This document shows, in pieces, positions 11,516-25,199 of a stretch of DNA of 64,000 nucleotides. How positions within the stretch are numbered: the first letter of the stretch is position 1; each line of letters begins with the position of its first letter. The notes below the pieces were generated by a model that was given only the letters and a program-made list of their open reading frames with translations, was not told the origin of the DNA and did not search any database. This DNA is from Panax quinquefolius (Eukaryota > Streptophyta > Magnoliopsida > Apiales > Araliaceae): assembly GCA_020205615.1 (NCBI GenBank), contig CM035151.1, positions 15,540,322 through 15,604,321 on the forward strand, given 5' to 3'. The translations under genes were made by a program, and so were the position numbers.

Positions 11516-12306
11516 TTGGCTAAAGGACAAAGTAAGTTCAATTTTAAGCACGTAGCGTATATATATATAATATATATACTCCATATGTTAACTATGACTT
11601 CATTTAATAAGATGGAGTTTTTGGTAGGCTTTGATGAGGGATCAACGATTCCGGCTAATGTACAAGTCCTAGCTATGGGACCAGACAAGGAACAAGTCAG
11701 CCGCAATGGTTACAAAATAAATGGTTGTGAATTTCACACAAAGGTATATGGGCGCGGTAAAAGAACAACAAACTCTGGAGTGTGTGTCCAAGGAGATTAT
11801 TACAATGAGCTTGGTCGTGCCTTTTATGGGGAGTTGGAGGAAATCGTAGAGTTGTCGTACAAGCGGCACGTCGGGGTCATATTCACTTGTTCAAGTGCCG
11901 CTTGGTTGGTTTGATTCGAGAAAAAGGGATACGTGTTGACGGACATGGAATCGTCGATATTGACCTCCATAGTCTGCGTACTCCAACGAACCGTTTGTTT
12001 TACCAACTCAAACAGAAGACAAGTATACTACACTCCTAGTCCCGTTAGGAAAAGGGATGTACCGCCCTCTGATTGGCAAGTTATAATTTATACTCCGCGT
12101 GTAGTCGTGTAGAATTAGTTGATGGGAGATTTACCAAGAAGCGGATGCTTCATAGTCAGACTATAATAAATGTGGAGGACGACAATGAAGTAATCCAGTT
12201 AGATGGTGGAGATGAACCACATGAATTAGATCCTGAGTCAATACTTGTGTCAGATGACATTGATACTGAGGAGGAAGAGTTATTGATGAATCGACCACGA
12301 GAATGA
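11516..12306 (+). pseudogene. TNP2-type transposase, C-terminal (DUF4216-like) remnant
   Basis: One frame from about 11600 to 11914 contains YKINGCEFHTK, a spacer with TTNSGVCVQG, and FYGELEEIVELSY followed by a hydrophobic strand. This is the order found at the C-terminal end of plant CACTA TNP2 transposases (the DUF4216 region). A frameshift near 11910 moves the continuation (an REKGIRVDGHGI-like stretch) into another frame. After another gap an acidic tail runs at 12073-12306, rich in D and E (for example DTEEEELLM), also usual for this family. The upstream catalytic part is missing. The domain name is from memory of the family, not a search. Confidence 0.65.
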
Positions 12307-13016
12307 AGCAGATGATGGTTATGAATCTGCAACACGTATACAAGATGATTCTGAATCAGACATTGACACTTGAACTCATGAAATGTATGTTTAGCAATAC
12401 ATGTTTTTTATATCATTGTCATGTTTATGTACTAAACTATTTAAATGCAACTTTTGTTTATTGTCATTTTATATTCATATATATACATGTTTATATCATC
12501 ACATGTTTATTGTCATATATACATGTAATCAAATATGACTCTAATAACATCTTGAAATTTGTAATATCTGAGATGGCTTCCTAGCGGTATGAGAAAAGCG
12601 CGGCTTGGGTAGGGGGGGCCTAATAATGTGCCCAAGGCCCCTACTAATCCCGATGATCGGATTCTTATTCAGATTCGCCCTCCTCAAGAATAGCGACGTC
12701 GTCCGCGTATATCATTTATATAAAAGCATTTAAGATTCCATTTATTGTATATTGGTAATGTTTTGATTGATATTATATTGGTAATGTTTTGTTTTGGTCT
12801 TATTGTATTGAAAATTTGTATATTTCTCTTGGTTTCATATGTCAATTTTTTGGTTTGTGTCTTGGGTGCCTAGAAATGTCCATATATGCATGCCGTCGTG
12901 CATGTGGCTAGTCTATATTATAGGGGAGACTATGGCAAATTTTTTTTAAGTATTATAAGTATAAGTTTGAAAAATGTTCACAAATATTATAACTTAGATA
13001 TAAATTGCTTTAATAT

Positions 13017-14345
13017 ATGCTAATTGATGTTGTATATTATAGTGATTTTTCAGATAATAAGATCGTCAAGTGCATATCACAGCTGTGTTTACAGAATTGG
13101 CCTACACCTGTGATTACGTTAGGCGAAGACACCTATCGCCCACAAGGATCTTTGTTTGGGCGTAATTTTGGTATATGTTTTTTAATTATGATAAATAATA
13201 TTAATATAATATTCAAAGGATAATTATTTAGTAATGTTATTATTGTTTTTTTATTTGCAGAAACGGTATAGATGGGAGGACGCGCAGGCTTCCGTGATTC
13301 AGACATTATTATGGCAAAAGTGCGCGGTCCGCACCAAGGACAACTTGAATAAAGAACGACAAAAAGCCATTCACAATGCCGAGATCGACCATCCGGGCGG
13401 GGAGAGGATTATATGCGACGAGCATAGCCCCTCGGTGGTGCACCCATCCATATAAATTTGAGATGTGTTCCCAATGGAGAGTGAGAGTGGGTGAAAAGAC
13501 GAAAGATCGCCGCCACCAACAGAGCCTCGGGTGTATCCGATGGCGAAAAGGCTAAAAAAACATCTGGTGGCGGTATTTCACGATTCTGAAGATATCAACT
13601 TTGCCCGCATGCGTATTTACAAGTTTTAATATGTTTACAATCATGAATTGTAGAAAATATCCCATTTTACTTAGTAATATTGTCTTTGTTTTTGTATAGG
13701 AGTCTCGGTCTCAAGGTCACCTATCCATTGGGTTTGGATGTATGCGTATTACCGTGATGGTTCCGCTGAGGCTATCCAGATAGCGGTAATAAGTTTTAAC
13801 AACCTGATCTTGTTTATTAATACTTACAAAATATTATTTTTAACTATTTAAGTGTTAACATGATGACAGGATACTTATAAACGTTTATTGAATGAGCGCT
13901 ATCCTGAAGGCACTCCACGTCCTTTATTGATCAAGAGTTGTGGGAGAGGAGTGCATTGTTGTGAAGAAGAACTACATTAAAGGTCAAGGACAACGACGAC
14001 GCCCATCCTTCATGGCTCAGCTGACTCTGCTGCTACCCGGTCTTCACAGATCATCGAGTCATCCAAATTGTTCATACTCCTACCGACCGTGTTGAGAGAG
14101 CTATATGTCAAGATCGAAATCTTCTGAAGATACTGGGCGGGCACCTGGGGGCTCTTGATCCTGAGGAGTTAGCTGAAGCAGTAGCGGCAGCAGCAGCAGG
14201 ACAGCATGGGGATGGCGACGAGGTATAAAATCAATTTGTTGTATGTATTGTCGTAATATATACCAGTATCAACATATTTATTATATTTGTAACTTGTTTT
14301 ATTATTTTGTTAATTACAGGGTGATCAAGGAGGGGATGACGCTTG
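13017..14345 (+). pseudogene. second CACTA gene (plant transposase / TNPA-like) remnant
   Basis: Fragments with intron-like gaps read in one direction: a stretch at 13017-13180, then after 'tttgcag' at 13255-13455 a basic, helical segment with KDNLNKERQKAIHN, then short pieces near 13710-13790, 13870-13980 and 14150-14345. They end with an alanine-rich run, GDGDE and GDQGGDDA before TGA at 14343. Position downstream of the TNP2 remnant and the KxNxxxRQK-type segment fit the second gene of CACTA elements. Stops and shifts break it. The identification is tentative. Confidence 0.45.
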
Positions 14346-14948
14346 ACATAACCTTGTACTTGTATATTCATTATTTGGATGTTTGTATATATGTTACTTA
14401 AACAAGTTTTGAAATGTTATTATATTTATTCAAATCATATTGGTTTTTAAAGGTTTATATACTAGTTTGGTGTATGTGTTGGTGGACGATGGATGTTTAT
14501 ATTGTTTTGTATGTTGTTTATCTTGGTGTGTATGTGTGTTGGGATAAAGCAGGTAGAAAACAGGTACAGGTTTTTGGGAATTCTGCAAAACAGCAAAAAT
14601 TTGGCTGTAATTTTTTTTCATATCAGCGACCGCATGCGGTCGCTGAAAGTTAATAGAATGACGATAAGATCGTGACCGCGCCACGGTCGGCGATAATGGT
14701 CGCGACACGTCGACCACGTCGACTTTGGCTGGACCATGTTGACTTCACCAATGAATCGTATTTGTCATTTCGATTAAGCTCATACGTCCGCAGATATCTC
14801 GATCATAATAGTGGTCACGATGTGCATCCCAAATGACCAGATTTTATCGACGACTATCGGCTGACGACATCGCGATCATGAGATAGCTATCTGCTGATAG
14901 AGTCTGATCGATAGTCGGTCATTGATAAGCCTTTTTGTTGTAGTGAAA

Positions 14949-16612
14949 CCACTTTTCTTTTCACATCACCAATGTCAAGCCACTTGCCTTTTCATACGGC
15001 AAAAGTGTTAAGCTAAAATCTTCTATAAATAGAGGCCTAGTGCTTCATTATTTTCACGAATTCAATCAAACTCTAGAGAGAGAAACTATAGAGAGAAAGA
15101 AGAAAAGTATTCTCGCTACTTCACCTCGCCAATATTCAGGTTCTTCTAAGGTAGGGAATATTATTTGTTGTACCTGTAAGTGGGTGTTATTCTTTTTCTT
15201 ATTCATGAAGAGAAACTGTTGTTATTCCATTGCTTATTATTCTGCTGGAATAACTCGTATAATGTGGTTTACCCTATACTTGGTGACATTCTTCTATTAT
15301 TCTCGCTGGAACATCCTGCATGCATGTGTTTTACACCTGACCGGTTCCGCTTTTTTATTATTCTGTTGGAACATCCTGTGCATGTGTTTTACACCGACCG
15401 GTTCCGCTTTTTATCATTCTCGTTGGAATATCCTATCTGTGTGTTTTACACCGGATCCGGTTCCATCTTTATTATTCTCGTTGGAACATCCTCGCTTGCA
15501 GAATTTCACCCGACTGGTTCCGTTATTATTATTCTCGCTGAATAACTCGCTCTGTGCGCAAGTCTGCATGCACGGTGATTTCTTTTGTTATTCCATTCTT
15601 TATTATACCCAAATGGTTTAAAACTTTGACTTCTATACTCCATGAAATTAGTAGAATATCCTTGATATTTGCATTTCATCCAAAGATCTTTTCATGGAAA
15701 CATTCTTCCGATCATTCTTGAATTTTACTCTCACAAAACAAAGATCATTTTGACAATTTGACGTTAATAATTCCTCGGATAAAATAATTCTTGAACTTGT
15801 TTTATTGAATTATTATGTCATTGTCATCATCCTCATGTTATATTATGTTATCTTCTACTTTACGTGTATAGATGAACTTAGTATGATTATGACCGAGGAT
15901 CATTCGGTATAATCACGGCTTGTTATAAATGATGTGATAAAAGTCCTCGTTAGTATGGCTGTAATGCGATGATGGATAGTTTTTGGTATGATTATGACCG
16001 GGGTGATTCGGTATAGTCATGACCATTGATAATTTGATGAATATCCTCGGGCAGAGTAGTCAAGGGGGTGATTCGATGATGTGGATTATTTATTAAAGCC
16101 GAGTCTCAATTTATAACAATGATGAAAACCTTTTAAAACCTAAAAGATAGTAGATTTTATTTTCTACTTGACTCTTTTAATGGATTGCTTGTTCACCGCA
16201 GCTAAACTTGTTGTCTCAGTATTTTATCGGTTTAACACCGTTGAAGGCTAATGATAAATTATTCTCGCATTATCTTAGTCATAATATTTCTTCTTGGGCT
16301 AGTTGAGCTCACCCTTTCTTTCACCGTTCTCTTCAGAAATGAGAACATAAATTTGGGACGAGTCAGGGAACTAGTAATGGTCCGAGGATAAGCATTAGTA
16401 GTCCTCACTATTCTATGAAATAGTGTGATAATAGTAGTAATGAGGACTCCTTTTGAGTTTGTATAATATCTAGTAGACAATATTTGTATTCAAACTCACA
16501 GCTTATATGTCGATTGCATACAGCTACGCTTATATTAGTAAGTTGTATTTGAATTTATGTACCGGTAAGTGGCAACCCAAGATGGGTGACGATACCTAAT
16601 TTTGGGGCGCCA
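14949..16612 (+). repeat. left LTR of copy D, second part
   Basis: It continues the LTR after the CACTA element and aligns with 23550-25194. It ends GGGGCGCCA just before the primer site. Confidence 0.9.
15024..15032 (+). promoter_or_regulatory. TATA box of copy D left LTR
   Basis: TATAAATAG followed after about 20 bases by 'gcttcattattttcacgaattc'. The twin in the right LTR is at 23618-23625. This marks the likely U3 end and transcription start region. Confidence 0.55.
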
Positions 16613-16614
16613 TT

Positions 16615-16627
16615 TGGTATCGAGCTT
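16615..16627 (+). other. primer-binding site of copy D
   Basis: TGGTATCGAGCTT, three bases after the LTR end. It matches the initiator Met tRNA primer site except for the missing A in CAG. Confidence 0.75.
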
Positions 16628-16715
16628 AGGGATATGATCCTGCTAAGATGTGAGACAAGAACTAGGAGGGAGAGAGAGGGGAATTCCTTCGCTAGTATGA
16701 CCTACCTAAGTTTAT

Positions 16716-17788
16716 TTGGTATTTAATTGGCTCACGAGTATAGGGATAATATGTGATATTTTAATTAACCCTTGTTTTGTGATGTGTTTGTATTCGGATG
16801 TTGTGAATAGGGCTCAATTATTGGAACGTGATAATGAGTCGGATAAACAAAAGGTAACGACCAACAACACGATAATAATCATATTTGGTGGCAACGGCTT
16901 ATCGAACAATGATAACCATCGTGGGGAAATTACCATGCCAAGAATGGTAACCACTTCATGGTAATCATGGCCAAGATAATAGAAGTGGAAATTTCAAGAA
17001 GAGAAGGTCATTTAGCTTCGATTTTGTCGTATAGTGAAGTCAAGTCCAATTTGGGATAGTGGCACCAAAGGCGGATACTGGATAAAACAAAGTCGGTGGT
17101 TTTCGGGAAGAGCGTTTTTCGTGACTTCTCAAAAAGTGGGTAACCCGAACGAAGTTAGCACGGTTAGTTAATTATAAATTCTTGCTAAGTCTATACCTTA
17201 TTGAATCTGGGTTCTACCCATTCTTTTATCTCTCTTTAAGGTTCAACGCTTAAATTTGACTCGGAGAAATTAGACTTTGATTTATCTATCAAGCTTCGTT
17301 GGGAGAAACCTTCATTACCTCCACATTATTAATCTTGTTGTTTCAAATAAACACTTTCACGTTACTCCGTCGATCTTATCTCTTTGAAAATACTTGCCTT
17401 TGAGGTAATTTTGAAAACGATTGATTAACTACTCATTATTCTTTTTGTAAGGTTGTTAGCTTTCATATTCCTAACCAACCTGTTATACTAATTCAAAGTA
17501 ACCAAATCCTAAGGTTAATCAACGTTATATCAAGCCATAAGTAAAGAGCCCGATCCTTTCGTTGTTGACTTCCTTGTGTGGAATGCACCGCCGGACTTTA
17601 CAGAAGCGACGCCGCGATCAAGATGGCAAGTTGATAGGTATCATTTTGAGGTGATATCCGTGTTAAGGGATAGAAGTCACAGGTTTGGTATTAATGTGAC
17701 GTCTTATCCAAGTCTTGGACGAGAGTCACGCTTTTGAATGATATTTCTATTATTAATAAATTTCTGGCGTACTCTTGAAGACTTCTTA
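16716..17788 (+). pseudogene. gag and protease remnant of copy D
   Basis: At 16787-16950 a frame reads VVNRAQLLERDNES, the capsid end of gag, followed by an N-rich linker. Near 17195-17240 the protease region is recognisable by STHSFIS-like sequence, but the catalytic Asp-Thr-Gly has become Asn-Leu-Gly in the available frame. The remnant then follows copy A to the start of the reverse transcriptase domain, where a solo LTR inserted at TCTTA. Multiple shifts exclude a functional product. Confidence 0.65.
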
Positions 17789-20560
17789 CGTGACGCCCCC
17801 AAAATAGGTATACATCACTCTATTCGAGTTGTCGAATACATGGTGCGTAAACAACTACAACTTTATTATTACAACAAGAAAAGCGTGAGTTTGAATACAA
17901 ATATTATCTTCTGACAATATCTATACTCAAATAAATCCTCATCACATTTATCGATACATTATTTTACAAAATGGTGAGGACTACTAAACAATCCTTTCTA
18001 AAACCTTCATTCCATTTTCCGATTCGTATCGCTTATATTCTCGCCTCCCCGAGAAAAATGGAACAAAAGGAAAAGGGTGAGCTCAACTAGCTCGAGAAAG
18101 AATATTATGACTAAGATAATATACAACAAATTATCGTTAGTCTTCAACAGGGGAAAAATCTAATAGAATCTGAATAGACAACAAATTTTAAATCAATATT
18201 CGCAATGAAATAATAATTCATTAGAAGAGTTAAGTAGAGAATGCAAACTACTATCTTCTATGTATGAATTTAAAAGTTCATCGCTCATCTTTTATCCTCA
18301 GTAACATCAATCAATATACATCCGAATCAAATATTCATCTTTGCACTACAGCCAAAGATATTCATCATTAGTCATGTTCATTTAAACACTTGTTCATCTT
18401 TGCACTACTGGGCCAAAGATATTCTTCAGAATCATTCATCTTTGCACTACAGCCAAAGATATTCTTAAGAAATCCTTCATCTTTTTCACTGACAGCCAAA
18501 GATATTCCATAATATCATCATTTAAGACCGAGGATGATGAAAAATATTTTTTTTTTTTTTAAAGAAACGAATCCAAAGGAAACAAAATGACAAGGATTAA
18601 GGATTAAGGATTAGTACTTGGTTTTATCCACGTCCAAAAATACCTCAAAAATAATCATAGTGGTGTAAAATTCAAGAATGATCAAAACATGGATACAATC
18701 GTAGTTAGTATCCGAATAGATGTTTTAGACGAAAAGAAGAAATTTTATTTTTCTATTGAATAAGACCAGATATCGTGAATAGTCTTGAGATATCGTGAAT
18801 AAGAACTCCGACACCAAAAGATAGAAATTCCACAAAAACATCTTCACGCTTCATTTAATAAAGACTCGTGAATAAGAATCGTGAATAAGAACTCATGAAT
18901 AAGAACTCGTGAATAAGAACTCATGAATAAGTAACCCGACATGAAAAGTTCCAAATTTGATAAAAACTTGAGATCAACATTTCAAAGATAATGATATTGA
19001 AGAAATAATATCATTACAAAAAAAAATAATATCCCTTACCTCGAAAGATCAAGACTTCTAAGTTGAAACACCTGATATAAGTCTTTGAAGGAACTTGCAC
19101 CAGATAAAGCAATACTCAAAGTATACTCAAAATACTCACAAGAATACGCGATAATATAGAGAGAAAAACTTCGATTTACGGTGTGATTTTCAATTCTAAC
19201 CCAAGACCCTATTTATAGAAAATGCTTGAAACACCAAAGCGAAAAAGTTAATAAAATAATAATATAATTAAACAAATTCAAGCCCACCTTAGACCAACTG
19301 AATTCAGCACATTTATATCACATGTGGGATTGCAAAAACGTTTTTCTTAAATAAACCAATTAAAACTTCCAAAATTAATTATTTGAGAACTTTAGAGCTT
19401 CAAAATTCATAATTAATAGCCCTTTCATCAGAAAATTCGAATCTCATGAGTTTTTATAGGAAATTCAATTCTCTACAACTTTGCAGAAGAAAGTTTTTCT
19501 AAATTCCAAATAGAATTTGACCAAATCCACAAACCAAAGCGATTTTACGTGCTATAATCAAATTTCAAATAATTAATGGGGTCCACCGACATGTTTAACA
19601 TGTTTTAAACATTTATTGCAACAAAAATACTCTTCCTCCTCGTATACTCATATATCCCACATTCGTTGTAAAATATCACCGTTAATATATTATTAAAATA
19701 ATATATTTAAATGAATTATTTTATCGAGAAAAAGATAAAATATTAATTTTCAACAATTGTCATTTTAAAATTTTCTCCATCTATATCCACATAAAATCAA
19801 TATTTTCCTCATCATATAAATCAATAATTAATTATTCACAAATAATATTACGTAATCACAATATTGACAACTGTGCGCGCCTCAGAAAGAAGGGGGGCTT
19901 TCCAATAAGAATTTCTTCTTCTTGGCGCCAATTGATTAGGTGACCAAACCTCTCCTTAGATGTAACTTTCTAGACATTGCCAACAATGTTATCTAATAAT
20001 ATTATTCAGATAATATGAATTATTGCTTCGATAATGAAAAATACCGTGTAATGACAATTATTGAAACAACAAAGAATATAAAATATCAACGCAGCAATTA
20101 TTAACTCAATAAAATAATCGAACAAGAATTACTCGTAACCATTATTGAGTAAAGCCTTCTTCACGTAAGAATCAATAATTGGTGCAATCACTGTGTCTAT
20201 CTCTTGTTGACGCCAGATTAGTGTGTTTTAACCACCGGTATTCCAACAAGATAATTGGTAATAACTACGCCAAGTTATTTAAAAACAACTTATATTTGTC
20301 GTTTTCTTCATCCAATCGCTTTCCGTTATGGGGCCCACACATGGCTGCGCCGGTCGCATTTAATATTCCCCGACAAAGATTGAATATTCCACGACCAAAC
20401 GAATATTCCCCATGATAATGAATATTTTATAACCACTGCTTATTTTTGAAATATTTATGATTTAACCCTTAACTATCCACATTAATCAAATCAACCCTTA
20501 CTATTTCAAAATAATAAATAAAGGAAATTCCTTTTTATTTAAAAATTTCGGGGTCTTACA
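17789..20560 (-). mobile_element. solo LTR of the B family, inverted
   Basis: On the + strand it starts CGTGACGCCCCC and ends GGGGTCTTACA; read in reverse it is a complete B-type LTR of 2772 bases. TCTTA flanks it on both sides (17784-17788, 20561-20565), and removal restores the sequence seen uninterrupted at 1748-1780 of copy A. It has no interior and no second LTR, so it is a solo LTR left by recombination. A reversed TATA box lies at 19210-19217. Confidence 0.9.
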
Positions 20561-20565
20561 TCTTA

Positions 20566-22544
20566 GCCTACTTAGAGCGTGAAATCGAATTTTGTATTGA
20601 CCCCAGTACAAAAACCCAATTCTTAAACCCTCAAATATTTCTTCAACTAAAAAGATCTGTTTACGAGGATTATGATGAAAGTCATAATAAAAGCATTGGA
20701 CTAATGAAAATCATAGATATATGAAGTATTAGTAAGTGTTATGATGAGTTATGTTGGTTATTATGTGAAAACATGAAAGTTTCTTAGAAATCACAAAGAG
20801 TTGAAAATCAGATTTTGGTGAAAAACGTAACATGAAATTTAATTGACTATATCTCCTATTATATTTTGAATTTTTGAGTGTGGTTAAGTCCTAGAGTTAG
20901 ATCTATGAGTTACCTAGCTAATCCAAGTGGAATCAATGAAAAAGGTGTTGTAGATTTTCGTGTAGATTGATTTTAGCAAAGGAGTGCAAAGCTGCAAAAA
21001 TCGAAAAAAGCTGCTGCCATGATTTTAGAGGGGCTGTTTCGGCCACTTAAATTATGAGAAAAATTCTGGTCTTTTGGAACATGAAGGTATATGGTATAAA
21101 GTACCTCCTGTCCAAAAATGAGCTCATTCTGACTTAAAATGAGCAAGTTATGACTATTTCAATATTTAGGTTTTTCTGACGAAAAACGCTATAACCGGAG
21201 TTCTATAACTCCGATGACCATGAAATTTAAACTGGAGGCTCACATTAACATGTGTAAGGTCCTGCCAAGGTTTGGGAATTTTTGGAGTTAAACTTGAGGT
21301 AGCAAATTTCTTAAGGAATTAATTAGAAATTGATTTTTGAAAAATAGTAAATGAATTTTAAAAATTCCGAGAAAAATATATTTTCATTATGGGACTATAT
21401 TATGCTAAAACCCAGAAAAGAAATATTTTTGGGACTGATTTGGTATTTTTCATGAAAATAGTTTAGTTACTGAACATATGAGTTAAATATGTTATGTGAA
21501 GTAACAAAGTTGAAAATAGGATTTTGCGACTTGTTAGAGAATCCTATATAGAATATATGCATTTTTGATGAGGATTTGATAATTGGTGATGATATCTTAT
21601 GAGTATGGCATTTTGAATGATTAAATGCATTATATGGTAAAGCGTAAACAATTGAGATAAATTGTTAATAAATTTAAGAAGTGATTAAAATATTGTTATA
21701 ATATTAATGATATTAGATTATGAGATTATTAAGTGATTGATAACATGGGGATATTCTTGAATCCTGGATAAATTATATTATAAATATTTAATATTTATCC
21801 TTTATCTCATTTGATTGATTCTTTATATCATTATCCTCACGCTTATATTATGTTGAAAGTCATCTCGTGGCAGATAGTGCATAGATGGACTTGGTATGAT
21901 TATGACCGTGGATTTTTCTTGCATAATCATAACCGTAATTGAATACACGATTATCTTTGTACGTAGTGCATGGATAATTTGTGGTCGTGATACTAATGAA
22001 TACACGATTATCTTTGCACGTAGTGCATGGATAATTTGTGGTCGTGATACTAATGAATACACGATTATCTTTGGTAGTAGTGCATGGATAATTTGTGGTC
22101 GTGATACTAATGAATATCCTCGGCCCGTAGTGCGGGGATGATTCAATGATATGGATTAATTATTGAAATGAGTCTCAAAGAATGAAATATTAATTCATGG
22201 ATGTGGTAAAAGTCATCTTTAGTCAGTAGTGCATTGATAGACTTGGTATGATTATGACCAAGGATTATTCGGTATAATCATGATCAGATTGAAAACACGA
22301 ATATCCTCGGCCGAAAAAATGCATGGATAATTCGTGGTCGTGATACTATTAAGTCGCGTCTCAAAGATTATTGGTTTTACAAATTGTATATCTTTGGCTC
22401 ATAGTGCAAAGATGAGTTGTTAATGAATATCTTTGGTCGGATTGCGAAGATGAATTTAATATTTTTAACGATAAAGGTATTCAAGGTATCCTCACCTCTT
22501 TATCATATCGTGTCATCGCACTCTAATTTCGGGCGAAATTCCAT
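20566..22544 (+). other. non-coding interior of copy D
   Basis: It aligns with 1775-4268 of copy A but is shorter because it has fewer minisatellite units. A hairpin-module array lies at 21840-22150 (three units of the ATTATC...GATAAT type, then ATCCTCG...CGGGGAT). The purine tract AAGGAGGGAGAT at 22545-22556 ends the interior. Confidence 0.75.
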
Positions 22545-22556
22545 AAGGAGGGAGAT

Positions 22557-25194
22557 TGTGAGACCCCAGATTTTATCAATAAAGATTTAAATTTTGTCGA
22601 AATAATTTTTTAATATTATGGTGTGAATTTGAGATAAATATTATAGTTGTGGGTAGTATTTATAAATTTTACAAAGTATGCAAGTGGTTATATTAATTTC
22701 GATTGGTCGGGGAATATTCGGTTTAGCAGGGAATATTCGTATAACTACTCAATCATTGGTGGACCCCATAATGTAATTATTGTCGGATTGAGAAAACGAC
22801 AAAAATATTTTATTAAAATAACTACGGAAGTTTTACTGGTTGATCTTTGTTGAACTACCCTAGTAGTAAAAAGCACGAATACTGCCAGTAGTTGTATAAG
22901 AAGACACGATATTGATTATCGATGCTTACGTGAGAAGTCACTCACCTATGCTCAATTATCGCTATAGTAATTCTTTGCGTGATCATATCTCTTATATTAT
23001 TGATTCAATTATTGTCACAAAGATCATCTCATATAATATGTTATAGTATTAAATCAATAATTGAGACAACAAGTTATAAATGATTAATAATTGTTGAAAG
23101 ATTAAATATGTGTTGATTAAAATAAAATGATTTGTGGTAATATTTATTCAATCCTTGATGTATATAAAGAGTCTCATTATGAGACATTTGTGGTAAGTTT
23201 GATTATTTTATGGGGGCCCATATGTCATCATCTAAGAGTCTATTCAATCAATAAGTAATTACCTTCGTCAATAGTAATTACCTTTGTGAATAAGTAATTA
23301 TCTTCGTCCAATAGTAATTACCTTCGCAATAGTAATTACCTTTGTGAATAGTAATTATCTTCGCCAATAGTAATTACCTTCGCCAATAGTAATTACCTTT
23401 GTGAATAAGTAATTACCTTCACGATAGTAATTACCATTACAAAGCGCCGAACCACTTGTCGTTTCACATTACGCGCGTCGAACCACTTGTCGCTTCACAT
23501 TACAAAGCGCCGAACCACTTGTCGTTTCACATTACAAAGGCCAAACCACTTTTCTTTTTACATCACTCGTCGCTGCCACTTGCCTTTTCACACGGCAAAA
23601 GTGCTTTAGAAATCTTCTATAAATAGAGGCCTAGTGCTTCATTATTTTTCACGAATTCACCGAAACTCTGAGAGAGAAACTATAGAGAGAATGAAGAAAA
23701 GTATTCTCGCTACTTCACCTTGCCAATATTCAGTTCTTCTAAGGTAGGGAATATTATTTGTTGTACCTGTAAGGGTGTTATTCTTCTTATTCATGAAGAG
23801 AACTTTGTTATTCCATTGCTTATTATTCTGCTGGAATAACTTTTGTATATGTGGTTTACCCTATACTTGGTGACATTCTTCTATTATTCTGCTGGAACAT
23901 CCTCATGCGTGTGTTTTACACCGACTGGTTCCGCTTTTATTATTCTGTTGGAACATCCTGTCACATGTGTTTTACACCTGACCGGGTTCCGCTCTTTATC
24001 ATTCTCGCTGGAATATCCTATCCGTGTGTTTTACACCGGATCCGGTTCCATCTTTATTATTCTGTTGGAACATCCCGCTTGGCAGTAATTTCACCGACCG
24101 GTTCCGTTATTATTATTCTCGCTGAATAACCTCGCCTACATCGCAAGCACCGCATTTACGGTGATTTCTTTTGTTATTCCATTCTTTATTATACCCAAAT
24201 TGGTTAAAACTTTGACTTCTATACTCCATGAAATTAGTAGAATATCCTCGATATTTGCGTTTCATCCAAAGATCTTTCATGGAAACATTCTTCCGATCAT
24301 TCTTGAATTTTACTCTACAAAACAAAGATCATTTTGACAATTTGACGTTAATAATTCCCGGATAAAATAATTCTTGAACTTGTTTTATTGAATTATTATG
24401 TCATTGTCATCATCCTCATGTTATATTATGTTATCTTCTACTACGTGTATAGATGAACTTAGTATGATTATGACCGTGGATCATTCTTAATAATCATGGC
24501 TTGTTATAAATGATGTGATAAAAGTCCTCAAAGGGTTCGTAATGCAAAGATGGATAGTTTTTGGTATGATTATGACCGGGGGTGATTCTAATAGTCACGA
24601 CCATTGATAATTTGATGAATATCCTCGTCAGTAGTGCGGGGGTGATTCGATGATGTGGATTATTTATCGTCGAGTCTCAAATTTATATAATAAAGATGAA
24701 AACCTTTTAAAACCTAAAAGATAGTAGATTTTATTTTCTACTTGACTCTTTTAATGGATCGCTTGTTCCGCCGCAGCTTAAACTTGTTGTTTATTGTATT
24801 TTATCGCTTTAACACCGTTGAAGGCTAATGATAAATTATTCTCGCATTATCTTAGTCATAATATTTCTTCGGGCTAGTTGAGCTCACCCTTTCTTTCAAT
24901 TCACCGTTCTCTTCGTGAAATGAGAACATAGCCGGGACGAGTCGGGGAGCGGAGTAATGGTCCGCAGGATAGCATTAGTAGTCCTCACTATTCTCGTGAA
25001 ATAGTGTGATAATAGTAGTAATGAGGACTCCTTTTGAGTTTGTATAATATCTAGTAGACAATATTTGTATTCAAACTCACGCTTTATGTCGTAATGTACA
25101 CCTAGCGCTTATATTAGTAAGTTGATTTGAATTTATGTACCATGTAAGTGGCGACCAAAGATGGGTGACGATACCTAATTTTGGGGACGCCACA
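22557..25194 (+). repeat. right LTR of copy D (2.64 kb)
   Basis: TGTGAGACCCC...GGGGACGCCACA. It is uninterrupted and serves as the empty-site reference for the left LTR. It ends at the ATATC target duplication 25195-25199. Confidence 0.92.
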
Positions 25195-25199
25195 ATATC

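Larger units (their letters stand above)
9221..14945 (+). mobile_element. CACTA (En/Spm-type) DNA transposon, 5.7 kb
   Basis: The left end is CACTACAAGAAAAAGG and the right end is CCTTTTTGTTGTAGTG, an imperfect inverted terminal repeat with the diagnostic CACTA/TAGTG tips. It is flanked by the 3-bp duplication AAA (9218-9220, 14946-14948), and the empty site is seen in the right LTR near 23545 as 'gccaaaccacttttc'. Sub-terminal copies of 'gcgaccg' and 'cggtcgctga' lie at both ends, as expected for binding sites of the accessory transposase protein. The interior keeps only the 3' part of a transposase gene and parts of a second gene. The catalytic region is not seen, so it is probably a deletion derivative that needs help from another copy. 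Confidence 0.93.
8177..25194 (+). mobile_element. LTR retrotransposon copy D, with two later insertions
   Basis: It is bounded by 5-bp target duplications ATATC at 8172-8176 and 25195-25199; removing it restores the LTR sequence seen at about 47910-47940. It has a left LTR (8177-9220 and 14949-16612), a primer site at 16615, an interior (16628-17788 and 20566-22556) and a right LTR (22557-25194). Inside it sit a CACTA transposon (9221-14945) and an inverted solo LTR (17789-20560). The interior has the same layout as copy A, with gag and protease remnants followed by non-coding DNA. The left third of its LTR differs from copy A and carries its own minisatellites. Confidence 0.9.

Noticed and set aside
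12073..12306. Acidic open frame as an independent host gene
   Set aside because: It lies inside the CACTA element directly after the TNP2-like segment and fits the acidic tail of that protein.
15040..15621. Long open frame (193 residues) in the copy D left LTR
   Set aside because: It crosses the 60-base LTR tandem repeat, recurs only as shifted variants in the other LTRs, and resembles no retroelement protein.
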